From Chitinophaga pinensis (GTDB lineage Bacteria > Bacteroidota > Bacteroidia > NS11-12g > UBA955): a DNA stretch of 64,000 nt. Shown piece by piece: positions 9,066-17,837 of the stretch; within the stretch, counting starts at the first letter, position 1; every line of letters starts with the position of its first letter. The stretch lies in the NCBI GenBank assembly GCA_945877575.1, contig CAMDUE010000013.1, forward strand, positions 1-64,000, in the 5' to 3' direction. The notes under the pieces are model-generated. The model was not told the origin of the DNA, made no database searches, and was given only the letters and a program-made list of their open reading frames with translations. A program made the translations under genes and the position numbers.

Positions 9066-10223
9066 ATGATAGATCGCACCTTACGAGCTAAAATACAATC
9101 AGTTAAAGAGAAATTTCCCATCTTAACTCTTACAGGGCCAAGACAGTCTGGAAAAACCACTCTACTAAAAACGATATATCATGATTATCCTTATGTTTCG
9201 CTCGAAGATCTCGATAACCGTCAACTAGCCAAACAAGATCCGCGGGCATTTTTAGCAAATTATCCAAATGGAGCCGTAATTGATGAAATACAAAACGTAC
9301 CTGAACTATTCTCCTATTTACAAACGGTTGTAGACTCTAAAGAAATTCATTTTGCTCTCTCGGGTTCCCAAAACTTCTTGTTGCTCGAAAAAATCACTCA
9401 AACTTTGGCAGGGAGAACCATTATCCTAAAATTACTTCCATTATCCATTTCCGAAATCCAACAAAAACATCACATCAGCCATTGGGAAGACTTGGCATTT
9501 CAAGGCTTCTACCCGAGAATATATCACAAAAATATTGCACCTGTCGACTTTTACCCATCCTATATAAACACATATGTAGAAAGAGATGTTCGGTCTTTGA
9601 AAAATATAGGCGACCTGGTGACATTCACAAATTTCCTGAAACTATGTGCAGGTAGAATTGGACAAATTTTAAACGTTCAATCCCTCGCTACCGATGCCGG
9701 CATTAGTCCGAACACAGCAAAATCATGGTTATCTATTTTGGAAACGGGCTATATAGTTCATTTCGTGCAGCCCCACCACAACAATTTGGGAAAGCGCATC
9801 ATCAAATCTCCGAAACTATATTTTTACGATACCGGACTGGCTTGTTCTTTACTGGGGATAGAAAATGCGGATCAACTAAGATCGCATTACCTAAAAGGCG
9901 GACTTTTCGAAAACATGGTGGTCAACGAATTCTTAAAATCTCGATTCAACGAGGGCAAAGCTTCGAATATCTATTTCTGGCAGAGCAAAGACCGAAAAGA
10001 AATTGATCTCGTCACTGACAACCAAGAAATCTACGAAATCAAAACTTCTCAGACCCGTCAACCTCATTTGTTCGACAACCTTTTGTACTGGCAAAAGCTC
10101 AATCCCTCCAGCACAAATACCCCCACAGTAATTTACGGCGGCGATGAAAATCAAATCACATCGCAAGGATTATTTTTGTCTTGGAGGAATTTAGGTGACT
10201 CATTTATCGGGCATAATCGTTGA
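9066..10223 (+). CDS. AAA ATPase with DUF4143 C-terminal domain
   Basis: 385 residues. Walker A GPRQSGKTT at about 25-33, Walker B AVIDEIQ near 76, a sensor-like LSGSQNF near 98, a winged-helix-like middle segment and a C-terminal DUF4143 domain with a PD-(D/E)xK-like stretch (FWQSKDRKEIDLV, then YEIKTS). This is the widespread AAA_14/DUF4143 family found in many bacterial accessory regions; its physiological role is unsettled. The inverted repeat and -7 box before the gene suggest tight self-control. A second member lies at 47201-48313 with a different upstream repeat. The gene is followed by a broken Fic gene. Confidence 0.85.
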   Translation: MIDRTLRAKIQSVKEKFPILTLTGPRQSGKTTLLKTIYHDYPYVSLEDLDNRQLAKQDPRAFLANYPNGAVIDEIQNVPELFSYLQTVVDSKEIHFALSGSQNFLLLEKITQTLAGRTIILKLLPLSISEIQQKHHISHWEDLAFQGFYPRIYHKNIAPVDFYPSYINTYVERDVRSLKNIGDLVTFTNFLKLCAGRIGQILNVQSLATDAGISPNTAKSWLSILETGYIVHFVQPHHNNLGKRIIKSPKLYFYDTGLACSLLGIENADQLRSHYLKGGLFENMVVNEFLKSRFNEGKASNIYFWQSKDRKEIDLVTDNQEIYEIKTSQTRQPHLFDNLLYWQKLNPSSTNTPTVIYGGDENQITSQGLFLSWRNLGDSFIGHNR

Positions 10224-10316
10224 AACAACCACCTGAGTTTTCACCGGAATAATCATCGGAATATCAACCTATTTTTGTAGTTTTATGAGGCAATGGATGA
10301 AACGATAATTTTTTTC

Positions 10317-10789
10317 TTGCTCAAGCAGATTTAACTAGAAACAATGATTACGATGGTAGAGGAAACTTATCGAATAAGAAACTGATTCAATTTTGTAAAT
10401 CCTTTCTCGAGGTTGCGATCGACCAAACAGACTTCATGTTTAAGATCATCGATACAAACAACATACTTTCTCACATTGAAGGTTTCACAAATTTAATGGT
10501 CAATAAAGGCGAATTGCGTCAGGAAGCTAAATTCATACTGAGTGATTTATTTCTGAAGGGAAAAATCAGCAAGGCTGATGCTATGCACATTACGAATACC
10601 TCAGATAAAACGCTAAAATTAACCGTTGACAAACTAACTAAAATGGAATTACTTTAACCCAAAAAAGAAGGCATTACGATGATGTACTATGTCAATTACC
10701 CAGTAAAATATTCTCCTATGATATTCCCCGGCCTTTATCCTGGGGATAAGGAAGTGGAAATGTATAAAAACATAAGCTCAGCGAAATGA
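10317..10789 (+). pseudogene. Broken Fic/DOC family protein, C-terminal remnant
   Basis: From 10317 a frame reads LAQADLTRNNDYDGRGNLS, then KKLIQFCKSFLEVAIDQTDFM and a winged-helix-like part (EAKFILSDLFLKGKISKADA). It stops at 10657 and resumes in another frame near 10690 as PVKYSPMIFPGLYPGD, ending at 10789. These are in order the end of a Fic domain, the linker helices, the winged helix and the typical C-terminal PGLYP tail of Fic proteins. The catalytic HPFxxGNGR region is absent. It is therefore a decayed AMPylase-type gene with loss of the 5' half plus a 3' frameshift. It has no start matched to the family. Confidence 0.75.
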
Positions 10790-10901
10790 GTCCGGTCTGG
10801 ATCATTAAAATTAAAAACCGGATCCAGAGTGTCTGATTTCCTAGGTTCCCCAAGATTTTATGATGTAGTGAAAAAATGTTGGTCACTTTGCCACCAAAAA
10901 C

Positions 10902-10928
10902 AAAAAAGCCCCTGAAAATCAGAGGCTT
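10902..10928 (-). terminator. Terminator downstream of tRNA-Asp
   Basis: Minus-strand hairpin AAGCCTCTGA / TCAGGGGCTT followed by a T run, placed after the tRNA 3' end. Confidence 0.7.
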
Positions 10929-10942
10929 ACGTTTTTAAGGGG

Positions 10943-11016
10943 CGGTCTGGACGGGACTCGAACCCGCGACCCCATGCGTGACAGGCATGTATTCTAACCA
11001 GCTGAACTACCAGACC
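10943..11016 (-). tRNA. tRNA-Asp (GTC)
   Basis: The minus strand folds as a complete cloverleaf: acceptor arms GGTCTGG/CCAGACC, D arm, anticodon loop CTGTCAC (anticodon GTC), T arm with GGTTCGAGTCC, discriminator G. CCA is not encoded. Confidence 0.95.
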
Positions 11017-11116
11017 TTTTTTGTTCGTGTGAACGGGGTGCAAAAATAATTTTCTTTTGCAATTTTCACAACTTTTTTGAAAAAAAATTTATCCTAACCT
11101 ATTTTCGCATCATCCC

Positions 11117-13561
11117 ATGAAAAATTCTACGGCCAAAATTATCGCTATCCTCCTCGCCTCTTGCTCCTCTGCACTCCTTGCACAGTTTCCCCCAGTGCAT
11201 TCATATCACGCTGATCCACAAGGAAATACCGAAAGAAATCGAAACATCGATGTCACCCACATGAAGCTCCAAGCTTCCTTCGAAACCAAACAAAAGAAAG
11301 TCATGGGTACCGTTACACACCAGTTTATTTCTTTGCAAAATAATGTCGATACCATCTTCCTGCATGCCCCTGGAATCATCATTCTTGAGGCTAAACTCGA
11401 TGGAAAAGCCATAACATTCAAAACTTCCCCCAGCGGACTCACCATCAACTCAGCGCTGAAAAACGATTTCCAAAAGAAGCACCAACTCGAAATTACCTAC
11501 AACGCCTTCCCCAAAAAAGGACTCTATTTCATTGGGTGGGATCTCCCCGAAATCACCGAACCCCGCGATATGTCTAGAAGACAAATTTGGACTCAAGGAC
11601 AAGGCATCGACAACCGAAATTGGATTCCCATGATTGATGACCGAAGCGATAAATTCACCACCGAAACCATCATCACCTTTGATCAAGATTATCAAGTTTT
11701 GAGTAACGGACAGCTTCTCAAAACCACTCAAAATAAAGACAATACCAAAACTTGGCACTATTCGCTCAACAAACCCCACGCAGGGTACTTATTGATGCTT
11801 GCCATTGATAAATATGCGGTTAAAAAATCAGTTTCCAAAAAGGGTGTACCCATGCAATTTTGGTACTATCCCGAGCACCCTGAGCGCGTTGAACCCACCA
11901 GCAGATATTCAGAGGAAATCATTGATTTTCTGGCAGATGAAATTGGCGTTCCCTATCCTTGGGGAACCTATTCACAGGTAATGGTGCAAGATTTTCTATA
12001 CGGCGCCATGGAAAATACTTCAGCCACTATTTTTGGCGACTTCTTTTGGGTTGATAACCGCGCCTACTTGCTCAACCGAAACTACGTAAGCGTCAATGCC
12101 CATGAGGCCACCCACCAATGGTTTGGCGATCTCATCACCGGACGTAAAGACAATGAACAATGGCTCCAAGAAAGCTTCGCGACTTATTATCCCGGCCTTT
12201 TCGAGGGACATCAATTCTCAGAAGATCACATGTTCTGGTACTTCCGAAACAACCAGCTGGGCGCCATTCAAGCCGGCAAAACGAACTCACTACCCGTTAG
12301 ACATAGTCAAAGCGGTTCATCACGACATTACCCAAAGGGAGCATCGGTTTTACACATGCTGCAACACCAAGTAGGTAGAGATAATTTCCGCCGCGCCATA
12401 CAACTCTATTTAAAACGCCACCAATTTGAAGGCGTTGAAACTTGGGACCTACAAAAAGCCTTCATCGATGCCACCGGAATCAATGTGGATGCGTTTTTCG
12501 ATCAATGGATTCACCGTGGAGGCGAGCCTATTTTTGATGTGGAAGTAAGAAAATCAGCTACTCAAACAACCTTCCTAATCAAACAAATTCAGACCATTGA
12601 TGCCGTAGTTTCATACTTCAATACACCCGTTGATCTGGCCATTTATTACACTGACGGCTCAGTAGATCGCAAAACCGTTGAAGTATCTGGCGCAACAAAT
12701 ACTTTTGATTTTGCTACAAACGGAAAAACCGTTTCTTATTGCCTTTTTGACGAAGGGAGTTTCCTCTTAAAAGAACTCAAATTCAATAAAACCACTGAAG
12801 AACTCCTCAGCCAAGCACAAACCGCGAAGTTCATGCTTGACCGCTACGACGCTTGGTTGGAACTCCGAAAAGTCCCCATGTCCGTAAAGTGGGAAGCCCT
12901 AAAAACGGCATTATCTAAAGAAACCTTCCCGAACCTAAGAGCCGAAATAGCTTCTCAAATGATGGATAACCCTGGAATCGACGCACAAACCATCACCCTA
13001 ATTTCACGCGATAAGCAAGCAGAAGTCCGCCTCGTCTTTGCTCAAAAAACACCCCTAGTTTCTGCCACTCAACCCTTCGTAGAAGCACTGCTTTTAGATT
13101 CAAGCTATGTGATAATTAACACCGTCATCGATCGCATTTGGGAGCACCCATTGTATGCCAACCGAAAGAACTTCATTTTAGATGCCATTAAAAAAACAGA
13201 CGGCTTCTGTCACGACATCATTGTGAGATACTTTGAGCTAGGAACCGAAATTTATCCTGAAATGGCTCCAGGCATGACCAAAGCGTTGGTAAACATTAGC
13301 GGTCCTCTGTATGAATTTAGAACGCGAATCAACGCCATGAACGCTTTGCAACGCATGAATTACTTGAATAAAGAATTTGCTTTTGCCCTTTTTGAAGGAA
13401 GCATCAATTTCAACAGTCGTCTCAACGGACCTGCCCAATCACTGATAAAATACTACGCTAAACAAACCCAAAAACGCCGCGAACTTCAGGAATACCTAAA
13501 AGACTTCTCTTGCAGCGATGCGCAGAAGAAGCAGTTGCAAGGATTAGTATTGGGTAGTTAA
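11117..13561 (+). CDS. M1 family zinc aminopeptidase, secreted
   Basis: 814 residues with a signal peptide (about 1-22). It has the M1 exopeptidase motif GAMEN at about residue 296 and the zinc motif HEATH at about 329 with the third ligand Glu 18 residues later (LQESFATYY), so the active site is intact. M1 enzymes remove N-terminal amino acids; the export signal places this one in the periplasm or at the surface, probably for peptide nutrition. The C-terminal third (about 560-814) is a helical HEAT/ERAP-like region. No sorting domain is visible at the end. A small T9SS sorting-domain protein starts 34 nt downstream and may share the transcript. Confidence 0.92.
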   Translation: MKNSTAKIIAILLASCSSALLAQFPPVHSYHADPQGNTERNRNIDVTHMKLQASFETKQKKVMGTVTHQFISLQNNVDTIFLHAPGIIILEAKLDGKAITFKTSPSGLTINSALKNDFQKKHQLEITYNAFPKKGLYFIGWDLPEITEPRDMSRRQIWTQGQGIDNRNWIPMIDDRSDKFTTETIITFDQDYQVLSNGQLLKTTQNKDNTKTWHYSLNKPHAGYLLMLAIDKYAVKKSVSKKGVPMQFWYYPEHPERVEPTSRYSEEIIDFLADEIGVPYPWGTYSQVMVQDFLYGAMENTSATIFGDFFWVDNRAYLLNRNYVSVNAHEATHQWFGDLITGRKDNEQWLQESFATYYPGLFEGHQFSEDHMFWYFRNNQLGAIQAGKTNSLPVRHSQSGSSRHYPKGASVLHMLQHQVGRDNFRRAIQLYLKRHQFEGVETWDLQKAFIDATGINVDAFFDQWIHRGGEPIFDVEVRKSATQTTFLIKQIQTIDAVVSYFNTPVDLAIYYTDGSVDRKTVEVSGATNTFDFATNGKTVSYCLFDEGSFLLKELKFNKTTEELLSQAQTAKFMLDRYDAWLELRKVPMSVKWEALKTALSKETFPNLRAEIASQMMDNPGIDAQTITLISRDKQAEVRLVFAQKTPLVSATQPFVEALLLDSSYVIINTVIDRIWEHPLYANRKNFILDAIKKTDGFCHDIIVRYFELGTEIYPEMAPGMTKALVNISGPLYEFRTRINAMNALQRMNYLNKEFAFALFEGSINFNSRLNGPAQSLIKYYAKQTQKRRELQEYLKDFSCSDAQKKQLQGLVLGS

Positions 13562-13595
13562 AAATCTTTGGCCCAGTTTTTGCGCTACAGGAATC

Positions 13596-13943
13596 ATGAA
13601 ACCAATATACTTTTTCCTGTTGATGCTTTTTAGCCTGCAAAAGGCTCAGTCTCAAAATGTTAACTTTCAACGCGAAACGGTTTCATTTAACTTCGATATG
13701 AAACCAAACCCAGCCAATCATTGGGTTAATATTTCCCTAGAAAATGTGGTGGGCGACATCGAAGATTTGGAAGTTGAAATGTACACCGTAATTGGAACCA
13801 AAATTCAACCGCTGAGAACTCAAATAAGTGCCGCTGAAAATAAAATTGTTCTCAATTTAACTCAAATTCCGGATGGAGTGTATTTAGTGAGAATTAAAGG
13901 CAAAGATTTCGAACAAACAAAGCGTTTGAGAGTACATCATTAA
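13596..13943 (+). CDS. Stand-alone T9SS type A sorting-domain protein
   Basis: 115 residues made of almost nothing but a signal peptide (1-20, AQSQ) and a T9SS type A C-terminal sorting domain. KPNPANHWVNISLEN opens the domain, a VEMYTVIGTKI strand sits in the middle, and IPDGVYLVRIKGKDFEQTKRLRVHH closes it with the usual Y-x-V-x-I and K-R-L-x-V pattern. Normally this domain follows a large passenger. Here there is no passenger, so the mature protein would be about 95 residues. It may be a signalling CTD protein comparable in role to PorA, or a remnant of a larger gene. It lies between the M1 peptidase and the PorE-like gene. Confidence 0.75.
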   Translation: MKPIYFFLLMLFSLQKAQSQNVNFQRETVSFNFDMKPNPANHWVNISLENVVGDIEDLEVEMYTVIGTKIQPLRTQISAAENKIVLNLTQIPDGVYLVRIKGKDFEQTKRLRVHH

Positions 13944-14043
13944 TGGGAATTTAATTCATTTAACCTAAATAAAATGGGGTGAAAACTTTGAAGTATGACA
14001 AAGAATTCATTAATTAGCGTTTTAATTAGGCTTAATTGTGAAG

Positions 14044-16830
14044 ATGCATTTCCCCGATATTCAAAAACTTCTCAGTAGAGGAAAAAATTTATTGGTAATT
14101 GCAGGGTTTATTTTCCTGGTAACTACTTTAAATACAGGCTGTTCACCAAAATTTGGTGACGCTCAAAAATTGTTTGATCAAGGGTACTTCGGTCAATCTG
14201 CTATTGTTTTCGAACAGGTAGCAAGAAACGCCAAAGACAAGAAAGAACGCGAAAAAGCCAACATGATGGCCGCTGAAGCATACCGCTTGAACAACAAATA
14301 TTTGAAGGCGCAAAAATTGTACGAAAAGGTCCTAAAAACTGACCCAAACAACAGTCAAGCCCTTCTCATGAGAGCAAATATGCTCAAGAAAATGGAAGAT
14401 TATCGCGGTGCGCTTTCTGCCTACGAATCTTACCTAGAAAAGGTGCCAGGAGACAGTCAAGCCATCCAAAAAATGATGGGTTGCGAAATGGCCTTAAGCT
14501 GGACTCCCGACAGTTCCTTGTTCCGAGTTCAAGAATTCAAATTAGCAAACACACGTGCCAACGATTGGGCACCCATGGTAGCTTCTCGTAAAGACGACGT
14601 TGTATTTTTTGCATCTGACCGCGAAGGTGGAACATCCAAAAGAGTATACGGCGGAACTCTAGAAAAATGGTCCGACATGTGGTACATTGAGGGACAAAAA
14701 ACCAAGAAAAAACGCGGAGATACAGCTGCATCTGCAGGTCAAATGAAGTGGGGAAAAGCTATGTTCTCAAAAACGGCTTCAACCAAATATAATGAAGGTG
14801 GGATTACCTTTAACCGTCGTTTTTCGGAAATGTATATGACCCAGTGTGGCGGCGAAGATGGAAAATCGGAGAAATGCGCCATCTACCAATACAAGAAAAC
14901 CGGTCCAGATTGGCAAATGGGTGACGTTCTCGAAATTTGCAAACAAGATACCGCACACAGCTATGGACATCCAGCACTTGGCGACGACGATAAAATATTG
15001 TTCTTCGCTTCAGACCGCGATGGTGGTTTCGGGGGATTTGATATCTGGGCAGTTACCTACAGCCGAAGATCTAGATCATGGGGCAATCCAGTCAACCTAG
15101 GTTCTCAAATCAACTCTCCAGGAAACGAATATTTCCCCTATTTCAACGAACACGATAAACGCCTTTATTTCAGTTCAGATTATTGGCCTGGATTGGGTGG
15201 ATTGGACATGTTCTCTGCAGCTCAAACCGAAGAAATCAACAAATGGGTAGACCTAGAAAACCTTCGTGAACCTCTAAACTCAGGTGGTGACGATTTTGCA
15301 ATTACCTTCCTTAATAACACTTCAAAAGCCGGTTATTTTACTTCTAACCGCGGAGATAAAAGAAACGACGATAACATTTACTCATTTGACGTTTTACCTT
15401 TGGTTATTACCCTTCGTGGTGTTGTAACAGATTGTAATACCAAATTGCCCCTCAAAGGCGCCACTGTTGTAATCACCAACGATAAAGATACTTCCACCAT
15501 GGTGCTTAAAACCAACGAAAACGGTGAGTACATGGCCCAATTGAAACCCAAAACCAATTACGAAATCGTAGCTAAAAATCCTCAGCTTTACTACTTTGAC
15601 ATTCCATCGGTTCAAAGAACCACCCACGGAATAAGATTCTCAACCGAATTGGTTCAAGACTTTTGCTTAGTAAATCCTTTGGATCAAATCATTTCTCTTC
15701 CAATATTCTATGACCTAGACAGCTCAAGAATTCGTCCAGATGCAGCGCGCATCTTAGACACATTCGCGCAAGAAGTAATGATACGTTATCCAAGACTGAT
15801 TGCCGAATTGGGTTCGCACACGGACTGTCGTGCATCAGTTGATTACAATACACGTCTTGCTCAAAGAAGAGCAGATTCTGCCCGCCGTTACCTAATGCGT
15901 CGTTGGAACATTGATTCTTCCAGAATCATAGCCGTAGGATTTGGTGAAAAAGAATTGATTAACGACTGTAAATGCGAAGGAGCAGAGAAAGTAGGTTTCA
16001 CCCCATACATTGCTGGAAAAACCCGCAAAATGGTGATAACCAAAGATAAAAAAGGAAACGTAATAAGTTCAGTATACGAAACATACAAAGCTTCAGAGAT
16101 AGTACCTATTGATGGCAAACCCTTTGTTCCGTGTGATGAATTTCAACATCAACAAAATCGTAGAACTACGGTTCGTTTTGAATTTGAAGACAAAAAATCA
16201 CGCGTAAAAGTGAACCAAGACGTTGACGTGAACAACACCAATGTTGGAGTTAAAGATTCTATAAAAGTGGTAGCTGCCAAAGATTCTAATGCTGCTGCTA
16301 CACCCGTAAAGCCAGTTCTAGATCTAACTTTCGCAGTTAGATTACCGCTTTCTGGTCCCAAAGAAGAAAGAACCATCCCCATCATGATGTTTGGTGCGGA
16401 ACCAACCATGTTCATCATCGACAAAAAAGGAAAAGTGAATACAGTTACCCCTGAATTGGCGGCTGAATGGTACAAAAAGAAATTATTGACTAAGAAAGAC
16501 TTCATTGAAGGCGATAAATTCAAAGTTGGTAAAATCAAGTTGCCAAGCAACAAGTTCACCGTAGAAAACATGGAAATTGGTGATTACCCAATCACAGGTG
16601 TTCAGTTCAAAATTGATGAAAAGTCAAATGCGCCTCGCATCACCGATAAAACCATCGCCAAATACTTCACCTCAGATTCTTACGAAACCGATAAAGAGTT
16701 GGTGTTAATTCCTAAGAAAGTATCCCGTGAATTCAAGATCAAACGCGTAGGTCAACCGGTGAAACCAGCCAAGCCCACCAAGCCAGCTAAAAAGCCAGCT
16801 GGAAATTCAAAAGAAAACAAAGACAAATAA
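14044..16830 (+). CDS. PorE-like OmpA-family lipoprotein (TPR, beta-propeller, CarboxypepD_reg, OmpA_C)
   Basis: About 928 residues from ATG 14044 (a GTG two codons upstream is also possible). A lipobox (LNTGC) is at about residue 34. The order is TPR repeats (about 45-150), PD40/WD40-like propeller blades (about 180-455, repeated FFASDREGG / FASDRDGGFGGFDIW and YFSSDYWPGLGGLDM), a carboxypeptidase-regulatory-like sandwich (about 460-535), then an OmpA C-terminal peptidoglycan-binding domain (about 550-720, ELGSHTDCRAS, RLAQRRADSARRYL, VGFGEKEL). This is the architecture of PorE, which ties the T9SS trans-envelope complex to peptidoglycan. Beyond OmpA there are about 200 extra residues ending in a Lys/Pro/Ala tail, which is unusual. 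A PorE role is inferred; genomes also hold other proteins of this layout. Confidence 0.8.
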   Translation: MHFPDIQKLLSRGKNLLVIAGFIFLVTTLNTGCSPKFGDAQKLFDQGYFGQSAIVFEQVARNAKDKKEREKANMMAAEAYRLNNKYLKAQKLYEKVLKTDPNNSQALLMRANMLKKMEDYRGALSAYESYLEKVPGDSQAIQKMMGCEMALSWTPDSSLFRVQEFKLANTRANDWAPMVASRKDDVVFFASDREGGTSKRVYGGTLEKWSDMWYIEGQKTKKKRGDTAASAGQMKWGKAMFSKTASTKYNEGGITFNRRFSEMYMTQCGGEDGKSEKCAIYQYKKTGPDWQMGDVLEICKQDTAHSYGHPALGDDDKILFFASDRDGGFGGFDIWAVTYSRRSRSWGNPVNLGSQINSPGNEYFPYFNEHDKRLYFSSDYWPGLGGLDMFSAAQTEEINKWVDLENLREPLNSGGDDFAITFLNNTSKAGYFTSNRGDKRNDDNIYSFDVLPLVITLRGVVTDCNTKLPLKGATVVITNDKDTSTMVLKTNENGEYMAQLKPKTNYEIVAKNPQLYYFDIPSVQRTTHGIRFSTELVQDFCLVNPLDQIISLPIFYDLDSSRIRPDAARILDTFAQEVMIRYPRLIAELGSHTDCRASVDYNTRLAQRRADSARRYLMRRWNIDSSRIIAVGFGEKELINDCKCEGAEKVGFTPYIAGKTRKMVITKDKKGNVISSVYETYKASEIVPIDGKPFVPCDEFQHQQNRRTTVRFEFEDKKSRVKVNQDVDVNNTNVGVKDSIKVVAAKDSNAAATPVKPVLDLTFAVRLPLSGPKEERTIPIMMFGAEPTMFIIDKKGKVNTVTPELAAEWYKKKLLTKKDFIEGDKFKVGKIKLPSNKFTVENMEIGDYPITGVQFKIDEKSNAPRITDKTIAKYFTSDSYETDKELVLIPKKVSREFKIKRVGQPVKPAKPTKPAKKPAGNSKENKDK

Positions 16831-16851
16831 AAAGCTCATAAAATAGCTTTT
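16830..16851. terminator. Hairpin between convergent PorE-like and kdsA genes
   Basis: AAAAGCT / AGCTTTT stem with an 8-nt loop and A/T flanks, placed between two convergent stops, so it may stop transcription in both directions. Confidence 0.5.
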
Positions 16852-17657
16852 CTAATACGCTGCAGCCTCTCCAAAAGGGGCTGTAGTTCGTTAAGGGGGA
16901 GCATGTTTGCGCCATCGCTTTTTGCTTTTGAAGGATTGGGATGCGTTTCAACAAACAAACCATCAACTCCCACAGCCACCGCAGCTCTAGCAATAGTCTC
17001 AATCAATTCTGGCTTGCCCCCAGTTACACCACTACTCTGATTGGGTTGTTGCAAACTATGGGTAATATCCATCACCACCGGTGCCCCAAAAGATCTCATT
17101 TCCGGTATATTTCTAAAATCAACAATCAAATCAGAATACCCAAATGAGTTACCTCTATCAGTCAATATAATTCTGTCATTTCCAGAATCTACGCATTTCT
17201 GTAATGCATGTTGCATGGCATTCGCCGCTGCAAATTGCCCCTTCTTAATATTGATCCATTTCCCCGTATTCGCAGCAGCCACCAACAACTCGGTCTGTCT
17301 AAACAAAAACGCGGGAATCTGCAAAACATCAACATATTCTGCAGCCATCGCTGCTTCGCGAGACTCATGAATATCGGTCACCACTGGAATTTGAAACTTC
17401 TCTCTTATATCACCCAAAATCTGCAATGCCGCCTCATCGCCAATTCCAGTAAACGAATCAATCCTTGATCTATTTGCCTTCCTATACGAACCTTTAAACA
17501 CCAACGGAATTTCCAATTCATCAGAAATCTGCACCAATCTCTCCGCAATTTCGAAGGCCATATCTCTCCCCTCAATAGCACACGGTCCTGCGAAAATGAA
17601 AAAATTACCCGATTCACGGTACTTCAACAACGGAATATTTGGCATCATTGTGTTCAT
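16836..17657 (-). CDS. kdsA: 3-deoxy-8-phosphooctulonate (KDO-8-P) synthase
   Basis: 273 residues, the normal length. It condenses PEP with arabinose-5-phosphate to make KDO-8-phosphate for the lipopolysaccharide core. FAGPCAIEG near residue 20 carries the Cys found in metal-dependent KdsA enzymes, and KGSYRKANRSR, TDIHE and DRGNSFGYSDLIVDFR follow in the expected order. The ATG at 17657 is chosen because the family motif begins soon after it and a -7 box lies 4 nt upstream; the longer open frame to 17756 is only heptad-repeat DNA (residues such as ETRNPKPGTWYLVPGT). The gene faces the PorE-like gene, with 5 nt between stops. lpxB, another lipid A/LPS gene, is at 41296. Confidence 0.95.
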   Translation of the reverse strand: MNTMMPNIPLLKYRESGNFFIFAGPCAIEGRDMAFEIAERLVQISDELEIPLVFKGSYRKANRSRIDSFTGIGDEAALQILGDIREKFQIPVVTDIHESREAAMAAEYVDVLQIPAFLFRQTELLVAAANTGKWINIKKGQFAAANAMQHALQKCVDSGNDRIILTDRGNSFGYSDLIVDFRNIPEMRSFGAPVVMDITHSLQQPNQSSGVTGGKPELIETIARAAVAVGVDGLFVETHPNPSKAKSDGANMLPLNELQPLLERLQRIRKAIL

Positions 17658-17661
17658 TCCG

Positions 17662-17669
17662 CAAAGATA
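17662..17669 (-). promoter_or_regulatory. -7 promoter box of kdsA
   Basis: TATCTTTG on the minus strand, 4 nt before the ATG at 17657. Its -33 region would fall in the adjoining heptad-repeat array. Confidence 0.5.
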
Positions 17670-17682
17670 ATGGAATTTTGAC

Positions 17683-17835
17683 TTGGTACCCGGTACCAGG
17701 TACCAGGTACCGGGTTTCGGGTTTCGGGTTTCGGGTAGCGGGCTCCAGACTACCAACTACCAACTACCTGCTACCAACTACCTGCTACCATCTACCTGCT
17801 ACCATCTACCTGCTACCAACTACCAGCTACCTGGT
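17683..17835. repeat. Heptanucleotide repeat array R1
   Basis: About 22 units of 7 nt (TGGTACC, AGGTACC, GGGTTTC, TGCTACC, AACTACC, ATCTACC) with one single-base phase slip. It fills the space between the kdsA promoter and the htrA stop codon, ending about 2 nt from that stop. Confidence 0.95.
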
Positions 17836-17837
17836 AA

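Noticed and set aside
17683-17835. CRISPR array possibility for the tandem repeats
   Set aside because: Units are 7 nt with no spacers, and no cas genes are in the window.
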